From Diospyros lotus (lineage: Eukaryota > Streptophyta > Magnoliopsida > Ericales > Ebenaceae): DNA of 64,000 nucleotides. Below, one piece after another: positions 44,287 to 56,562 of this stretch (positions are counted from its first letter, which is position 1; each line of letters begins with the position of its first letter). The stretch covers positions 31,753,316 to 31,817,315 of the forward strand of contig NC_068339.1 in assembly GCF_014633365.1 (NCBI RefSeq). Direction: 5' to 3'. The position numbers were made by a program, and so were the translations under genes. The notes under the pieces are model-generated. The model did no database searches. It saw only the letters and a program-made list of their open reading frames with translations, and was not told the DNA's origin.

Positions 44287-47200
44287 TGTTAGTGTAGGTG
44301 CTCTAGACCCAATCAAATTGAGCAAATTGTACACTGACATTTGTAATCATATTTCATATTGAATTAAGAGTTATTTAATTCTACAAGAAGTCGTTCTATT
44401 AGTTTCTTCTTATTAATGTAATGATCGGATGAAACTAGATAGAAGTCCATATGATGTATACTGTAATTAATCTCTAAAGATGTGAGATGATGCATCACAG
44501 TTTCTTGACATCATTAAATGTCCCAAGTCGTAGCAATGTCAAGAATGGACATTGACAATTGCGGTAAGACTTGTATGTGCTATGTTTTTTCTATGTGATA
44601 GCAAGGGGGGTCTCACACCCATAGGCATGTGGATGCCTAGACAAATACATAGGTGACCAATGTTGGAGAACGTGTCACTGGATATGACTTTCCATGAGAA
44701 TCCATTTTGGTTATATGTTGATGGAATTCTTATACGAGATGAGTGTAACTAATTCTTAGACCTAAGGTTGTCACGGTCATCTCATAAAAAGACCGATATG
44801 CTTTGACATCGTTTCGATGGGCCTAGATAAAGGCTGCACGTGGGCGATCGTTGGGCATATCATGAGACTTATGGAGATGGGTGCATAACCAAGATGGGAC
44901 TTGTCTATCCCTTGATAGAGGATGATGTATCTAAGGCACTTTCGGTGGATATTCACTTTAAATCCATGGCCATGGTGAAAGAGATCAATAAGGAGTTATT
45001 GATGCACTTTCTATTAAGTGAAGATATCCGGATGATCGAAGAAAGACATATTTGATCATAATCAAGCAACACATTGCCAACTTGAGATCACATAGGATAC
45101 ATTGACGAGAGGATCGAATTACACGGTAACCATGCTCGTGAAAGGTTATTTGCGGATTATGAATCCTTCTGAATAATTGGGTAGGCATGATGCCTTGCTA
45201 GACGTAATACCCGGTATTACATGGTATTGAAAATAAATAATTTTCGACTATTTTGTCAGGATCTCGGGTGGTCTGGGAAGCCCAAGGTCGGTCCCGGGAA
45301 TTTAATAAATGAAATTTGTTGAATTGGCGGCTGGGAGTGCCTCGGGACTTAGATGTCCAGGGAAGAGGGCAAGAGATTGGTGAGTGTCTCGAGATGAGAA
45401 TAATGAAGCTGGAACCGGTCCGACCGGGAATAATTTTTGGAATAAAATTCTGTATAAGCTCGAGTGGGTGCCAGTACTGAATGGTTGCAGGGGACCTTCG
45501 GGAAGATGAGGGGACCTTAGGGTGGTCCGATTTTGCGAGTAAGATAACCCTGAAGTGTTTTTGGGTGAAATAAAAGTCCCGTGCAAGCACAGGGACGAAG
45601 TCGGTATTTTCGAGTAAAAGTCGAATATTAATTTTCAAAAAAATCGAGTTGAGAGTAGCTTAATTATAATTAATTTAAGCATTGGGTGGGCCCAAGTGCA
45701 ATTATAAAAATCTTCAAGTGCAATTATTAATTCCTTAAGTGGAATTATGAGATATATGGAGGATTTATATGTAATTAGTGTGTTATATATATGTATATGT
45801 ATTCCCGCGTGAGAGGAAGCTTCAAGGAAGCTTCCTATGTAATGTCTCTGCCGTTTTGAAATGGCCGAGATATGCAAAGCGGGAGAAGGCTGAGCAAGGA
45901 AGGGAGAGATCGTGAGGGAGAGATGAGATCGAGAGAGAGCTCTTGGCCGAGTGAAGCAAAACGTGAGGGAGAGAGAGAGCTTGAGGTGTCGGCAGCCATG
46001 GCCGACAAGGAAGCAGCGACTGGTGAGGGCTGGTGGTGGCTGAAGCATTGGCCGTATAGCAGCTTCAAGCGATCGTCGGATGGCGGGGGTTGCAGGAGCT
46101 GTTAATGGCGATGGAAGGCGGCCGCGATAGGGCAGCCAAGAGCTTCGACCGTCAACCATGGCTGATGCGTGGGAGTTGTAGCGGCCGTGGTGCTAGAGCT
46201 CTGGGAATGGTCGATGGCAGCGGTGGCTCACGTGGAGGCGACCTGTGGTGGCCGCGGTGACCAGTGACGACGGAGGAAGCCGGCGATGGCTGGGGGTAGT
46301 AGGGGCGTCGCCCATGGAAGCTTCAGCGAGCAGGCAGCGAGCGCGCGGGGGGAAAACCAGCCGTGGCAATGGTGGCCGGCTGATGGTTGCGCGGTGGTTC
46401 GGGAGCTGGCGACGTAGGGGGCGGGCCAAAGTAGGGCCGGCGGCCTTCGGCGATGGCTGGTGCGCACGCTGGTCAGTTACGCGAGGAAGAAGATGAGATG
46501 AGGAAGGAGATGCGCGCGCGGGAAAAGAAGATCAGGGAGGAAGATGAGAAAAATAGAAAAGAAAATAAAAAGAAATAGAAAAGAAAAGAAAAGAAGAAAT
46601 AAAAAGGAAAATATTTCAGAAAAATAAGGGAAAAATCCCAAAAATATTTCAGAAAAATAGGGAAAGTTCTGGAAATTTAATTGGGGCTGGAGGAGTGTGT
46701 CGAAAGCTCGAAAATGGGATTTTGGGCGCAAAGGGCAGCTCGTGAGGCAACGTCGGTGTGGGCGTTTTCGAATTTCTTTCCAGATGAGCCGAGGTAAATT
46801 AATATTTCATTCCCAAATTATTTACATTAAGCGAGTTAATGTAGAATAGTTATTTGTTGGATTAAACCCTATGTTGGGTTGTTTGGAAAGTTGTTGATGT
46901 CTGGTTTATGCCGTGGTTGGTATTGTTTTTGTTGAATTATTAATGGATGGTTCTGATGGTGTGTGTGGCGAAGTTAAGGGCATTGGTTTAATGCCGAATG
47001 TTAATAGAGTTGGGTTTGTGTGTGTTTGCATCTAGGTTCGACCGGGGATGCGGTGATCCTAGAAGAGCTTGGGGTTTGGGCTGGAGTTCGTGCCGAGGCA
47101 GAGATGAGGCTTCGAGCCAGGTAAGGGACGACCCCATGTGGAGGTGGCCTTGCAAGTTGGTAAATGTGTTTGATAATGTTTTTATGTTGCATTCGCATAT

Positions 47201-48994
47201 AGTGGTTAACACTCGCGTGATGTGAGATCTAGTGGACCTATGGCCATATGGAGGACTAGTGTTATAAGGGCTGATAGGTTAATGCCTCAAACCTTGGAGG
47301 GTTGTGAGGATGAGTGGGCCTAGCCTCACTTGCATGCATTGACATACATAAACATGATTATATTCATATTTACATGCATTGCACCCTTACTGAGTCATTA
47401 TGACTCATGAGGTTTTACCTCATGTGTAGATGATACAAGTCCAGAAGCAAGCAAGGATGGCCTCGGGAGGCTATTGTGGCAATTAGCTTGTTGCCTGAGA
47501 TGTGTTGTTATGTAATCTCCTATATTCTTTTATATGTATTCATGTGTTTGAATGTAAGCGATATTGAGCACTAGAGGTATCTAGTTGTTGTAATCATAAT
47601 AGTGTGATAGATGATTGTGAGTCTGCGTGATTTACATGTGGCTTGGGTCGTTGAAGCCAAGTTCAGATCGAGTAAGGACCAACGAGGTATGTTCTCATAA
47701 ATCCTTCATGCTTAGCGAAATGTTTGTTATGCTAGCGTTGTGCCTGGGTCACCTTTGGCTTGCCATGAGGTGAGCCGAAGAAAGGTGAAGCTCACTCAGG
47801 TTTCGGGTCTTGGTTCGCTGTATTTTCTTATTTGAGTTGGGAAGGACGAAGGGAAGGATGAAGGGAAGGGAATGACCAATTCCTGAGTGCAGCGAAGGGA
47901 AAGACGATGCCTAGTTCCCACCTAGGGCGTTTCCTGTTGAAACATAGTCCAACCTTTCAGTTGTGGTTCGTTGGGTGAGTAATCCGATCGATTATTTACC
48001 GGTGGCCCCCGTAAGTGGGAGCGGGTCGTTACACTAGAGGCCAATCTTGTCTTATGTGTTCGTACCGACACATTGCCAACATATTCGGGAGCCTAATGAG
48101 TTATACTCAATAGGCACGATCCCTGTCTTAAACCAGGAAAGCGGACGTATGGTTAAGTGGGACACTTCGGCAAGAAGTTGTGTCGTCGTAGGTTCTCACG
48201 GGAAAAGAACAAACAGACGTAATGACGTCGATATGACAAGGGGTCGTCATAAAGGAAAGACTTTCCTAAAATAACAATTGATTAAATTAGAAAATTAGAA
48301 AGAAGTTTATAATTTAATGATTAAATTAGAAAGAAGTTTCTAATTTAATAATTTGGGCTTAATTTAATACTTGGGCTAAATAAAGTATTTGGGCCAAATA
48401 TTAAATTAAATTAAATATTTGGGCTAAATTAGATTTAGGTCAAATATTAAAGAATAAATATTATATTTGGGCTAAATTAAATTTGGGCCAAATATTAAAT
48501 ATTAAATATTTGGGCTTGAATTAGATTTAGGCTAAATATTTTATATATGGATTTGGGCCACTTTAATTTTTAGTTGGATTAGGATTAATAGGCTAGCCCA
48601 ATCCATATCCATTAGGGTTTGGGAAACCCTAAGAGGTTGTTTCTCTATAAATAGCCCTTTATGGGGTGCCCAAATTAAGCCTTTCATTTTTGTTGGTTTT
48701 CAAGAGTTAAAAATCGATTCTTTTCTTGTCCATTCATAAGCCTTGTTAGGAGAAGGAGCTAGCAGTCCCATTCCGCTCTCCTCACCAACGGACGAGCGCC
48801 GCGTATTACAAGTTAGAGGCGGGACACTTGGATGGCTCGAATCTGCAAACGACTCGAAAATCTAAATGTTAGATTTACTTTATTATGTATGTGATTGTTT
48901 GATTTCGACGTTGATCCAATTGCCAGGATCGGGGTAAGGTTCAAATTTTTTTGAACTACGCTGCTTGCCTCGTAGCGATCTTGGTTTACTTTCA
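44287..48994 (+). mobile_element. Copia 3' LTR, split by a solo LTR
   Basis: Without the insertion at 45203-48033 it is about 1.87 kb and matches the 5' LTR closely. A short extra copy of AAATTAGAAAGAAGTTT near 48290-48340 accounts for most of the size difference. Confidence 0.92.
45203..48033 (+). mobile_element. Solo LTR in copia 3' LTR, long-LTR family
   Basis: 2831 bp, CGTAATACCC (from TGTAATACCC) to GGGTCGTTACA. Flanked by CTAGA at 45198-45202 and 48034-48038. Same sub-family as 27129-29681. GC-rich region 46080-46480 is the longest of the set. Open frames in it (for example 45635-46159 minus) are low-complexity or GC-rich and unsupported. Confidence 0.92.
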
Positions 48995-49071
48995 GCTTCC
49001 ACCCAAAGCACACTTTCTATAAGAAGCATTGGCCAGCACGTAGACTCGATTCCTCTCAGAGCAATTCCTTT
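48995..49071 (+). mobile_element. Rest of Tat-type LTR fragment
   Basis: Starts with the right GCTTC duplication. Continues the sequence interrupted at 36514. No further motif. Confidence 0.45.
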
Positions 49072-49911
49072 TGTTGTGGGGCGCCCTGAATAAAACCTCC
49101 CTAAGTCCTAAGTAATTTCCAGATATATCCTTGGAGAGTCTTCGGGACAACAATCACCTGGGCCTTCTAGAAGGTCCCTTAGGATGGTTTGACCTGATTT
49201 GAATAAGTTCGAAAACTCTCTTAGAGTCTCCTGGATAAAGTATTCCCAATGGCTCTAAAGATCCCTTCGAGCCACTCAGAGATAGTCATCGAGGCGTTTT
49301 TCCCCCAAAGACATCTTTAGGCCCTCCAATCTCACCCGATGCATTCTTCGAAAGAGTCTAAGGACTCGACCATGGGCCTCACCTAGTGTTTATAAATATG
49401 TGCCTCTTCTGAGGCAAATAGACTTTTTTTTAAACCTTCAAGGATTATTCGAACTCTACCATTTCTCTCTAAGATCTATCTGGAAGACCTCTACCCTACT
49501 CATCGGACACTAGAATACATCCTAAGACACACATTGAACATACATTCACATACTTTTGCACCTACATCTAGGACTTTTTTCAAACTTAGGCATCGGAGAC
49601 CCGCGTGGGGGAGTCTCTCGTGTGCCTTTCTAACTTCCTGTGTGGTCGCAGACTAAGGTATGATCAGTCCCCCAAAAACCCTTCTGAGCTAGCCTGAAAC
49701 CTTTGATCTCCAAAGACCATTCTGGGCCAGTAAGCCCAAAGGCCTCGAGGACCCCATTAGGGCTCCTGAAGCCTCGGCCTTCTCTAACTATAAATCCGGT
49801 CCAGACATGGTTAACCTTGCTTGTGACATCTCAAACCCTTTGCTGCTGTGAATGATCTCTACTTTGGCTGATCCCAAAATAAATAAATTTAATTGCTGTA
49901 GTTTAGCAACA
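49072..49911 (+). mobile_element. Tat-1-like LTR followed by a decayed PBS
   Basis: TGTTGTGGGGCGCCC to TTTAGCAACA, 840 bp, same plan as the Tat-1 LTR (TATAAATA near 49391, GGCATCGGAGACCCGCGTGGGGGAG-type block, GTCGCAGAC). The PBS-like TAATGTCGTCTGTGGGAA at 49918-49935 follows. So it is a 5' LTR; the rest of this element is missing. Confidence 0.85.
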
Positions 49912-49917
49912 ATAATT

Positions 49918-49935
49918 TAATGTCGTCTGTGGGAA
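49918..49935 (+). promoter_or_regulatory. Decayed PBS of Tat-type element
   Basis: Differs from TGGCGCCGTCTGTGGGAA at four places near the 5' end, all C-to-T or G-to-A. Confidence 0.7.
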
Positions 49936-50741
49936 CCCAACGAAAATTCATTTCCCTTGACATCCGTTGTGAGGGTCATTTATGTGAAGATGATGCCTCA
50001 GTGCTTCTGTTCCAGCTCGTAGTGCATCCTAATGAACCATGCTCCAAATGTTCTAGGAGGCATCAGGGAGCTTTTTGCAAGTCTTTTTTCCTACTATTAT
50101 GAACATTCCAAGGCTTTTCTTCTGCTATTACACTAGCTTTCGGGAGAAAAGCACACCTCCATGCCTTGTATCCAGGCTGGGTATCCATGTTGTTCTTCAA
50201 AGCAAGGAACCATCCAAGGAAAGTGGGAAGTGGGGAGATTAGGCCCCTATTGATGAAGACCAAGTTCAAGAGTTTGTTGCTTCTTGAACTTGTATTTGAT
50301 GATAGGGTGTTACGTAACAGTTTTTCTCTTTTAAATAAATTCCTGGATGGATTGTTTATCTCTAATTAAAGTCTTAATTAGTAGGAATAAATAAGGAGTT
50401 GAGTCCAAGTTGTTAGGAAAGACCTGGTATTATGGGAAGAGCTAGTCTTCTCCGTTTTAGATGGAAGTAGATCACTGTAACTTCTTTTTAGGTAGTGAAC
50501 GTTGAGTTGGATGCCTATATATAAGATAAGGCAGATCTTGAATAAAGCAAAGATTTTTATTCCTTTTCAACACACTGTGTTATATTGAAGGCCAAGGTTC
50601 CTTAGTCAACCTAAGTATATACTTTCCCTTGCTTTAATAGGTTATATTTTCCCCTGCTTCACAATAGGTTCCAGCAAAAAAAAGAGGAAGAGTCCTCAGT
50701 ATGTACCATTGTGATATCAGAGCAAGGGCATGGATTAAAGA
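49936..50741 (+). mobile_element. Tat-type leader scrap, then probable 5' LTR of gypsy G3
   Basis: To about 50010 it looks like Tat leader. Further right a TATA-like run TATATATAAG at 50516-50525 and AATAAAGC at 50539 suggest an LTR promoter and polyA region. A PBS-like TGATATCAGAGC stands at 50712-50723. The left LTR edge is not clear. Confidence 0.6.
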
Positions 50742-51100
50742 GTGGAGAAGTTGGAAATTGAAGTGGGCTCTCTCACCGCTGGTCAACAACAAATTCTGGA
50801 GAAGATTACAGAGCTATTCAATAAGCATAGCTCACAAACCGTTCTGCCTCCACTCGAGGGAGAAGAAAGGGAGAACTTAATGGCTCCACCCCAGAACCAA
50901 GGTGAACGATCTGGCAACATCATCGGAACTCGTTAGAATGGTTTGTAGCAATCCTACACTCCAAAATTTGTCAAATTAGATTTTCCACGCTTTAATGGCG
51001 AAGAAGACACAACAAGTTGGGTTTGTAGGGTGGAACAATTCTTTTAATTCCATCAAACGCGAAAAGAAGAATGGGTAGCCCTTGCATGCATGGTATGGCC
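50742..51100 (+). pseudogene. gag: Gypsy G3 gag N-terminal remnant
   Basis: ATG at 50742 opens MEKLEIEVGSLTAGQQQ, then a coiled-coil-like part and LMAPPQNQ. After TAGs at 50934 and 50946 the gypsy gag core starts: YTPKFVKLDFPRFNGEED and WVCRVEQFF, then FHQTRKEEW. It breaks near 51100 at the Tekay-like sequence. The element appears to resume at 63305 with protease, so gag C-terminus and zinc knuckle are lost. Confidence 0.8.
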
Positions 51101-51354
51101 AAACAATGTCTCTTGAAAATGGGTTCTAGAGACACCATGACGTTGAGAAATATGCTTGGAAAATGAGAATTGATGCGAATTTTTGAGGAACAAGACGATA
51201 CCCTTGGTTAAGGTCCTGTGGAGACATCACAACCTGGAAGAAGTAACTTGGGAAAGAGAACAGGAAATGCGATTGAAGTACCCACATTTTTTTAAAAATG
51301 CTATGTTGCTGGAGTGAATTTTGAGGACAAAATTTTCGTTTAAGGGTAGGTGGA
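51101..51354 (+). mobile_element. 3' internal tail and PPT of Tekay-like element, left copy
   Basis: Matches 59143-59379 from GCCAAACAATGTCTCTTG on. Ends with GAATTTTGAGGACAAAATTTT and a purine run TTAAGGGTAGGTGGA (51340-51354), the usual pre-LTR order in Del/Tekay elements. So a 3' tail precedes the left LTR. Confidence 0.8.
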
Positions 51355-53838
51355 TGTAATACCCAAATATTTGCAAGCTATTTCCATTAATTAAATGAAG
51401 CATTTTCTCGATTTTCTTTAGGTTCTTGAAAACTCGGGAATTTGTGGGATTCAAGGATCTTTAGGGGACCTAAGTGAAATGGACTTCAAAGTTTTATTAA
51501 AACTAACTTTGGATTCCAAAAGTTATTAAAAGTGGCTATGGATTTCAAACCCAAATTAAATCAAGCTTGGGACACATGGCATAGTAGAAAGAAAGTAATG
51601 ATGATAGCTCATATCTCGAGGACACGTGGCGTCGTAGGATGAAAGTAATCATTATGGGTCAAATCTCCATGACACGTGGCAAAAATCCATTCGTTGAAGG
51701 GTTTAAAATGTCATGATTAGACCCATATCTCAAGGGTCAGTTGTCACAAGGGGAAGAAAGCAATGATTATGGTGCAAATCTCAAGTGCTAAGTGTCACCA
51801 TCTTAAGAAAGCCAAGTGTCCCAATCTTATGGATTTAAGGGCTCTATATCAGCATGCTTTGGGTTGGGTTTTTGGCCACTAAATTTATAGGGTAAGTTTC
51901 TAATAAGAAGGGAGAAATTTTGCAGGAAAAAGGGAAGGAAGCTCTGCTTGAGTGGAATCCGAAAGCAAGTCGCCAAAAGATACGAGCTCATCTTGAAATC
52001 CGTGTAAATAGTTACCAAAACTGCAAGGTAAGCTCATTCTTTTCTGTAATCACATAGAGGGTCAAAAGAGGAGTCCGTAGGTTCAAACGACACTCGAATC
52101 GGAGTTAAAATGAGAGAGTTATGGTCGTTTTAATTTTCGGGGTCGGAAGTCCATGCGGCGCGTGCGCCACACGCGCCTAGTAGGGCTGCGAGCAAGGCGT
52201 GTGGTATCCCCTTGTGTCCCCGCGTGTGGGTGCGTGAGAGGCCTTCTGGGCTTGAAATTTTTCATGCAACCTTCTATTTTTAGTGGCTACTTACCTATCC
52301 AAAAATATTTTAAGTTTGAATACCAAAAAGTCTAAATTTTTACAAAAACAGTTTACTTGGAGCGACGTTTGGCCTTAAACTTCGCAACCGAGAAGTGAGG
52401 AGTTAAGGTGAGTGGTTCTTGTGCATGTAAACTATTCTTGCATGTCTCTTACTTCATCTTGATCACTCTTGACTTCATTTATAAGTGGTTGTGGCTTGCG
52501 TTTCATGGTTTCCTTGTTTTCGAGCATATCTTCCCTATTTTGCATGTATCATGGCATTTTTGTGAACATGGCGTGAGTAGTTCTTGTGCATGTAAATTAT
52601 TCTTGCATGTCTCTTACTTCATCTTGATCACTCTTGACTTCATTTATAAGTGGTTGTGGCTTGCGTTTCATGGTTTCCTTGTTTTCGATCATATCGTCCC
52701 TATTTTGCATGTATCATGGCGTTTTTGTGAACATGGCGTGAGTGGTTCTTATGCAAGATCCTTGATGCCTATTGATCACTCTTGGGTTTCATTTGTGGAT
52801 GGGTTATTGCTTACGTCTATGTTCCATTTGTTTCAAGCATATTTTTTTACTTTGTTTCATTGGCTTTGACCATGACAGCTTTCGTGTGCAGCTTGTGGCT
52901 TGCATATCATATTCTTTCTGCTTTGTCATTCAGTATGTCATGATTGAGGGCTTACATCTCATGTCTTATTGCTTTTGAGCATATATTGCCTATTTTATAC
53001 GCATCTCAGTATTCGTATCTATGGTTGGTTGTTGGGATATCACGAGGAATCTTGTGCTCTTGCGGTTAGCCATGATCTCATGCTCTTGCGGTGAGCTACC
53101 ATGATGATTGCAGGACATCACGAGGGATCTCGTGCTCTTGCGGTGAGCCATGATCTCACGCTCTTGCGGTGAGCAACCATGATGATTGCAAGGGTGATTG
53201 TAACTCCCTGACTTGGTTATCACCTAGGAGGTTTTATATTGGCATGATCTTGGAAGATTTGTACTTATCTCTACATAATTCTTGGCATAGCTACATATTA
53301 CTGTTGCATGCATAGTTTTATTTCCTTGTACCACTCACTTAGATGTAACAATCTAATTCGGGTGTTTCATACCCCTAGGATATTCAACGTCCCAGGTATA
53401 TTAGTCGTGCCAGGTATCCAAAGATAAGCATGAGAAAGAAAAAAAGGGGCTACAAGGAGGCCAAAGTTTAGTTTAACTTTCTGTTACTCATGTTTTATGG
53501 TTTTTATGTAATCTTTGGGTATGTTTTGAGAGTTGTGTATCGCAGTTATATAAACAAGGGTTACATAGGGCTTGGATTTACTTATTATGCTATTAAAGTT
53601 GTAAATAGTGATTACTATGTACCATGATTGCGGTAAGAGTTATTTGACGAATTTTTGAAAGTCATGCATTACGGTGTACTCATATTAGAGATTTTGTTAT
53701 TGGAAATCCCTTTTTATCTATCTTCAGCTAGCTATCAGGTTCGATCCATCGCTTTCATTGGTAAGGATTTCCATAACACCCTTGTGGATATTAGCTTGTA
53801 TTTAGCTTCATCATATAATTAAAGAGTGGGGCGTTACA
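51355..53838 (+). mobile_element. Tekay-like LTR 1
   Basis: 2484 bp, TGTAATACCC to GGGGCGTTACA, followed two bases later by PBS TGGTATCAGAGG. Contains the GGTCGTTTTAATTTT block, a GC-rich patch (52145-52240), a 165-bp triplication (52408, 52573, 52738) and the CCACTCACTTAGATGTAAC stretch. Confidence 0.92.
52408..52760 (+). repeat. 165-bp tandem repeat in Tekay LTR 1
   Basis: GTGAGTGGTTCTTGTGCATG begins at 52408, 52573 and 52738 (the last partial). Identical spacing in LTR 2 at 60432, 60597 and 60762. As 165 is a multiple of 3, one frame stays open for 153 codons; this is a by-product, not a gene. Confidence 0.9.
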
Positions 53839-53840
53839 GT

Positions 53841-53852
53841 TGGTATCAGAGG
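53841..53852 (+). promoter_or_regulatory. Tekay-like primer binding site
   Basis: TGGTATCAGAGG, matching initiator tRNA-Met type except the last base. Confidence 0.9.
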
Positions 53853-54738
53853 TAGAATAAGTAGTTTGATTTGGATTTGAGCTAAATAACGTTGAAGATA
53901 TAATGGTGATATGGGATATGTTTGGTGTTACTAACCCTTGGATTTCATGATGGCAGGATAGGTCATGGGGCTACTTTTGGGGATCACAAAGGATGAAGTA
54001 GCAACATGAGATATCTATAGTATGAGCGTTATGGTGTTCATTATTACTAACCTTTAAGTTATTTGGTGGCAGGATAGGTTACGTGACATTCAAGGTTGTT
54101 CCTGACGACTATGGTAAGTCCAATAGGTAAATAAGCAAGGGATGAGGTACAAGTAAGTATTTTTATTATTTAGTGGACTAAGACCCCTTGCTACCATCTG
54201 GGGTAAGGCATGAGATCTTTGGAAACATTTCCATAAATGGTTTATTAGAGGATAATAAGCATGTATGGAACTATTTTATTGTTTAATTGTTCTACATAAA
54301 TTTTGGAGTTAAGAAGACTATTTTGTCCTGTTGAAATGTTAAAATTCCAAAATATATAGATGAGCGTCAACGGAATCTGGTGGGTAAGTAGAGTGAGGTA
54401 AGGTATGGGTAAGTATTTTAATTGAACCCCTAGTCAAGATCATGAGTGATTTGTTGGGTTTTGGAAACATCCTTCCTTATAAGCGACTGCTTGGGGTTTT
54501 GAGAAAATTACTTACAATCGATATAGTCCATTTTGAATCTTGCGTTGTTTTACAAGGACTTGATAAGTTTGGCGTTTTAGGAAATGCCAGGTGATAGTCG
54601 TTGGGAGACTACCTCGCCTTGTAGACCTTTGATCTTAAGGGATCTTGGAGATTCTAGGTATTAGACGCTTGAGGGATGCCTAATTGTTTTTATAAGATAA
54701 GACTTGGTACAAGTATACAATCTTGAGGATTATAGACA
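53853..54738 (+). mobile_element. Leader of the Tekay-like element
   Basis: Non-coding stretch between PBS and the solo copia LTR; contains repeated phrases such as GGTGGCAGGATAGGTTA / GATGGCAGGATAGGTCA. No domain seen. Confidence 0.65.
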
Positions 54739-54743
54739 GTAAG

Positions 54744-56253
54744 TTTTGGAAATGTATGCCCTAAAGACACGTTTTGTTTAATTTATGGTAATGATGTTTC
54801 TTTTAGTCAGTTTATGGCACATATATTGTTTGCATTTAATTGTTGAAAAAGTGTCCATGCTATTAAATAAGTGATTCATGTGATGGGTCGTTCTTCACAG
54901 TTAGGCATGAATCATGGGTACTTAATAAGCAAGAAAATATCACTCTTGATCTTTTGATAGAACTGAACATTCTATCATGATAAGATCATTGTGCAATAGA
55001 TCCTAATGGAGGATGGCTTGCCTTAGCCAGTAAACAGTCCGTTTACTCTAATTGTACAAGCGCATTTGGAATGCGTAGAGTGGACCTGTGATAGAAGCTA
55101 ATGACAAAGTACTAATTATCATGGAGCTAGTCTATCACTGCTACTACGTGGACGAGTACTCTAATACTTGAGTATTAGTTGGTGGTCTAGTGAACCTAGA
55201 GCTATATTCTTAGATTCACTGTAGGTGAGGTCTATCAAAGATCAATAACCTTTTGAGTTGGGAGTATGGTTTCTAATTAGCTAGGACAGACTAATACAAG
55301 ATAGTTTCTGTGATTCACCCCCTTGTGATTGTCCAAGAATAGTCAAATAAACCAGGGCCCTGGGAACGTGACTTAAGAGTGTGTGCTTCTGGGTAGCTTC
55401 CAGTGATAAGCAAGTACATTTGAGTAGTCACGGATTATTGGACTAGTGGTCTAAGGATGGTAGAAATCATTTAGAGAGGTGTTAGTACATTATTCCTTTC
55501 TAAATGATGGGTGTTACGTAGAGGGGTATTTTCGTCATTACACTAGTAGGTCAAAGACATGGCATATGAAAAATTATTCGTGGGGTCAATGTTACCATAT
55601 GGTGATAGTTAGAACACTTAGAATGACAAAATATAGCTACTAGGTAGCAGGGATATTTTGGTCATTTTAGTAGCAGTGAATAATTTGTCTTTTGGTCCCC
55701 GGGGTAGCTCGATATAACTCATGTATTATTTAATACATTTGGCTTGTTGGGTGAATTACATTGAGAGAGAATTATTTTATTCAGAATGGTCCATAATTAA
55801 TTGGGCTAGAATAAAATAATAGTTCATTAGTTTTTAATTAATTAATTGGGCTAACCTAATTAGAAAATTAATTAAATGGACTTAGCCCACTAGGGTTTGG
55901 CCCACTAGGGTTTTAACCCTAGGGTTCTCCCTATATATTCTCTCCTTGGTTGTTTTTCACCTAAGGTTTTTTCTTTACTCTTCTTCACCGAAAGAGAGGC
56001 CACGAGTTTTGAGATATACCTTGGAAGATCGAAAGAGAGCCTTCAAGTTCTGATGCGAAGGAGCCGAAGGATTGCAGAACAGCCGTCGTCTCCACCACGA
56101 GAAGAAGCTCCCGCCCATCTTCCGCCTGTCGCTTCATTCCGTCCGGTAATCCGAAGGAAAAGTAAGTTTCCTAGATTCTAATCAATACGAGGAAAGTTTT
56201 TTTATATAAAAACGCTTCCGTTGCATGCTATGTATCCTCGTGATGATCCTTCA
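54744..56253 (+). mobile_element. Solo copia LTR 1 in Tekay leader
   Basis: 1510 bp, TTTTGGAAATG (from TGTTGGAAATG) to GATCCTTCA, flanked by GTAAG at 54739-54743 and 56254-56258. The start TGTTGGAAATGTATGCCCTA resembles BARE/Angela-type copia LTRs. Nearly the same sequence is at 61342-62829. Confidence 0.92.
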
Positions 56254-56562
56254 GTAAGTGCTCGGGAGATTATTTTTTTGTCAAATTGTTTCGCAGGGAT
56301 TGTCAGATTTGAAAGATTTTCTAAACTAAGGTTAGGAACTTTATAAGGTTTAGTAGGCACTAGGTTCATGAAATCCCTGTACCAATTTGGGAATCCGGAT
56401 ATTTGAAACTTGTATTAGTGGTCAGCTAAATCCATGTGAGGTGGGAAAGTCAGAAACGTATGATTTATGTTTTGGTCTTATTAGCTAGTTACAAATGTTT
56501 CGGATTATTTTACTGTTAAAGGTTAAATGTTGACCTCATGATTTTAGGTGTGGATATTTCAG

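Larger units (their letters stand above)
36515..48994 (+). mobile_element. Complete but decayed Ty1-copia element
   Basis: 5' LTR 36515-38335, PBS, 2-kb leader, gag-pol relic 40317-44272, PPT, 3' LTR 44287-48994 with a nested solo LTR. Perfect target duplication GCTTC at 36510-36514 and 48995-48999. Domain order protease, integrase, RT, RNase H is that of copia. Stops in all domains make it non-functional. Confidence 0.93.

Noticed and set aside
45635..46496. Several frames of 77-174 codons on both strands
   Set aside because: Inside a solo LTR, GC-rich or low-complexity, no conserved domain, and not kept in the sister LTR at 27129.
171..53852. tRNA genes, suggested by TGGTATCAGAGC-like sequences at 171, 10457, 38337, 50712 and 53841
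   Set aside because: Each is only the 12-18 base PBS next to an LTR; no cloverleaf is present.
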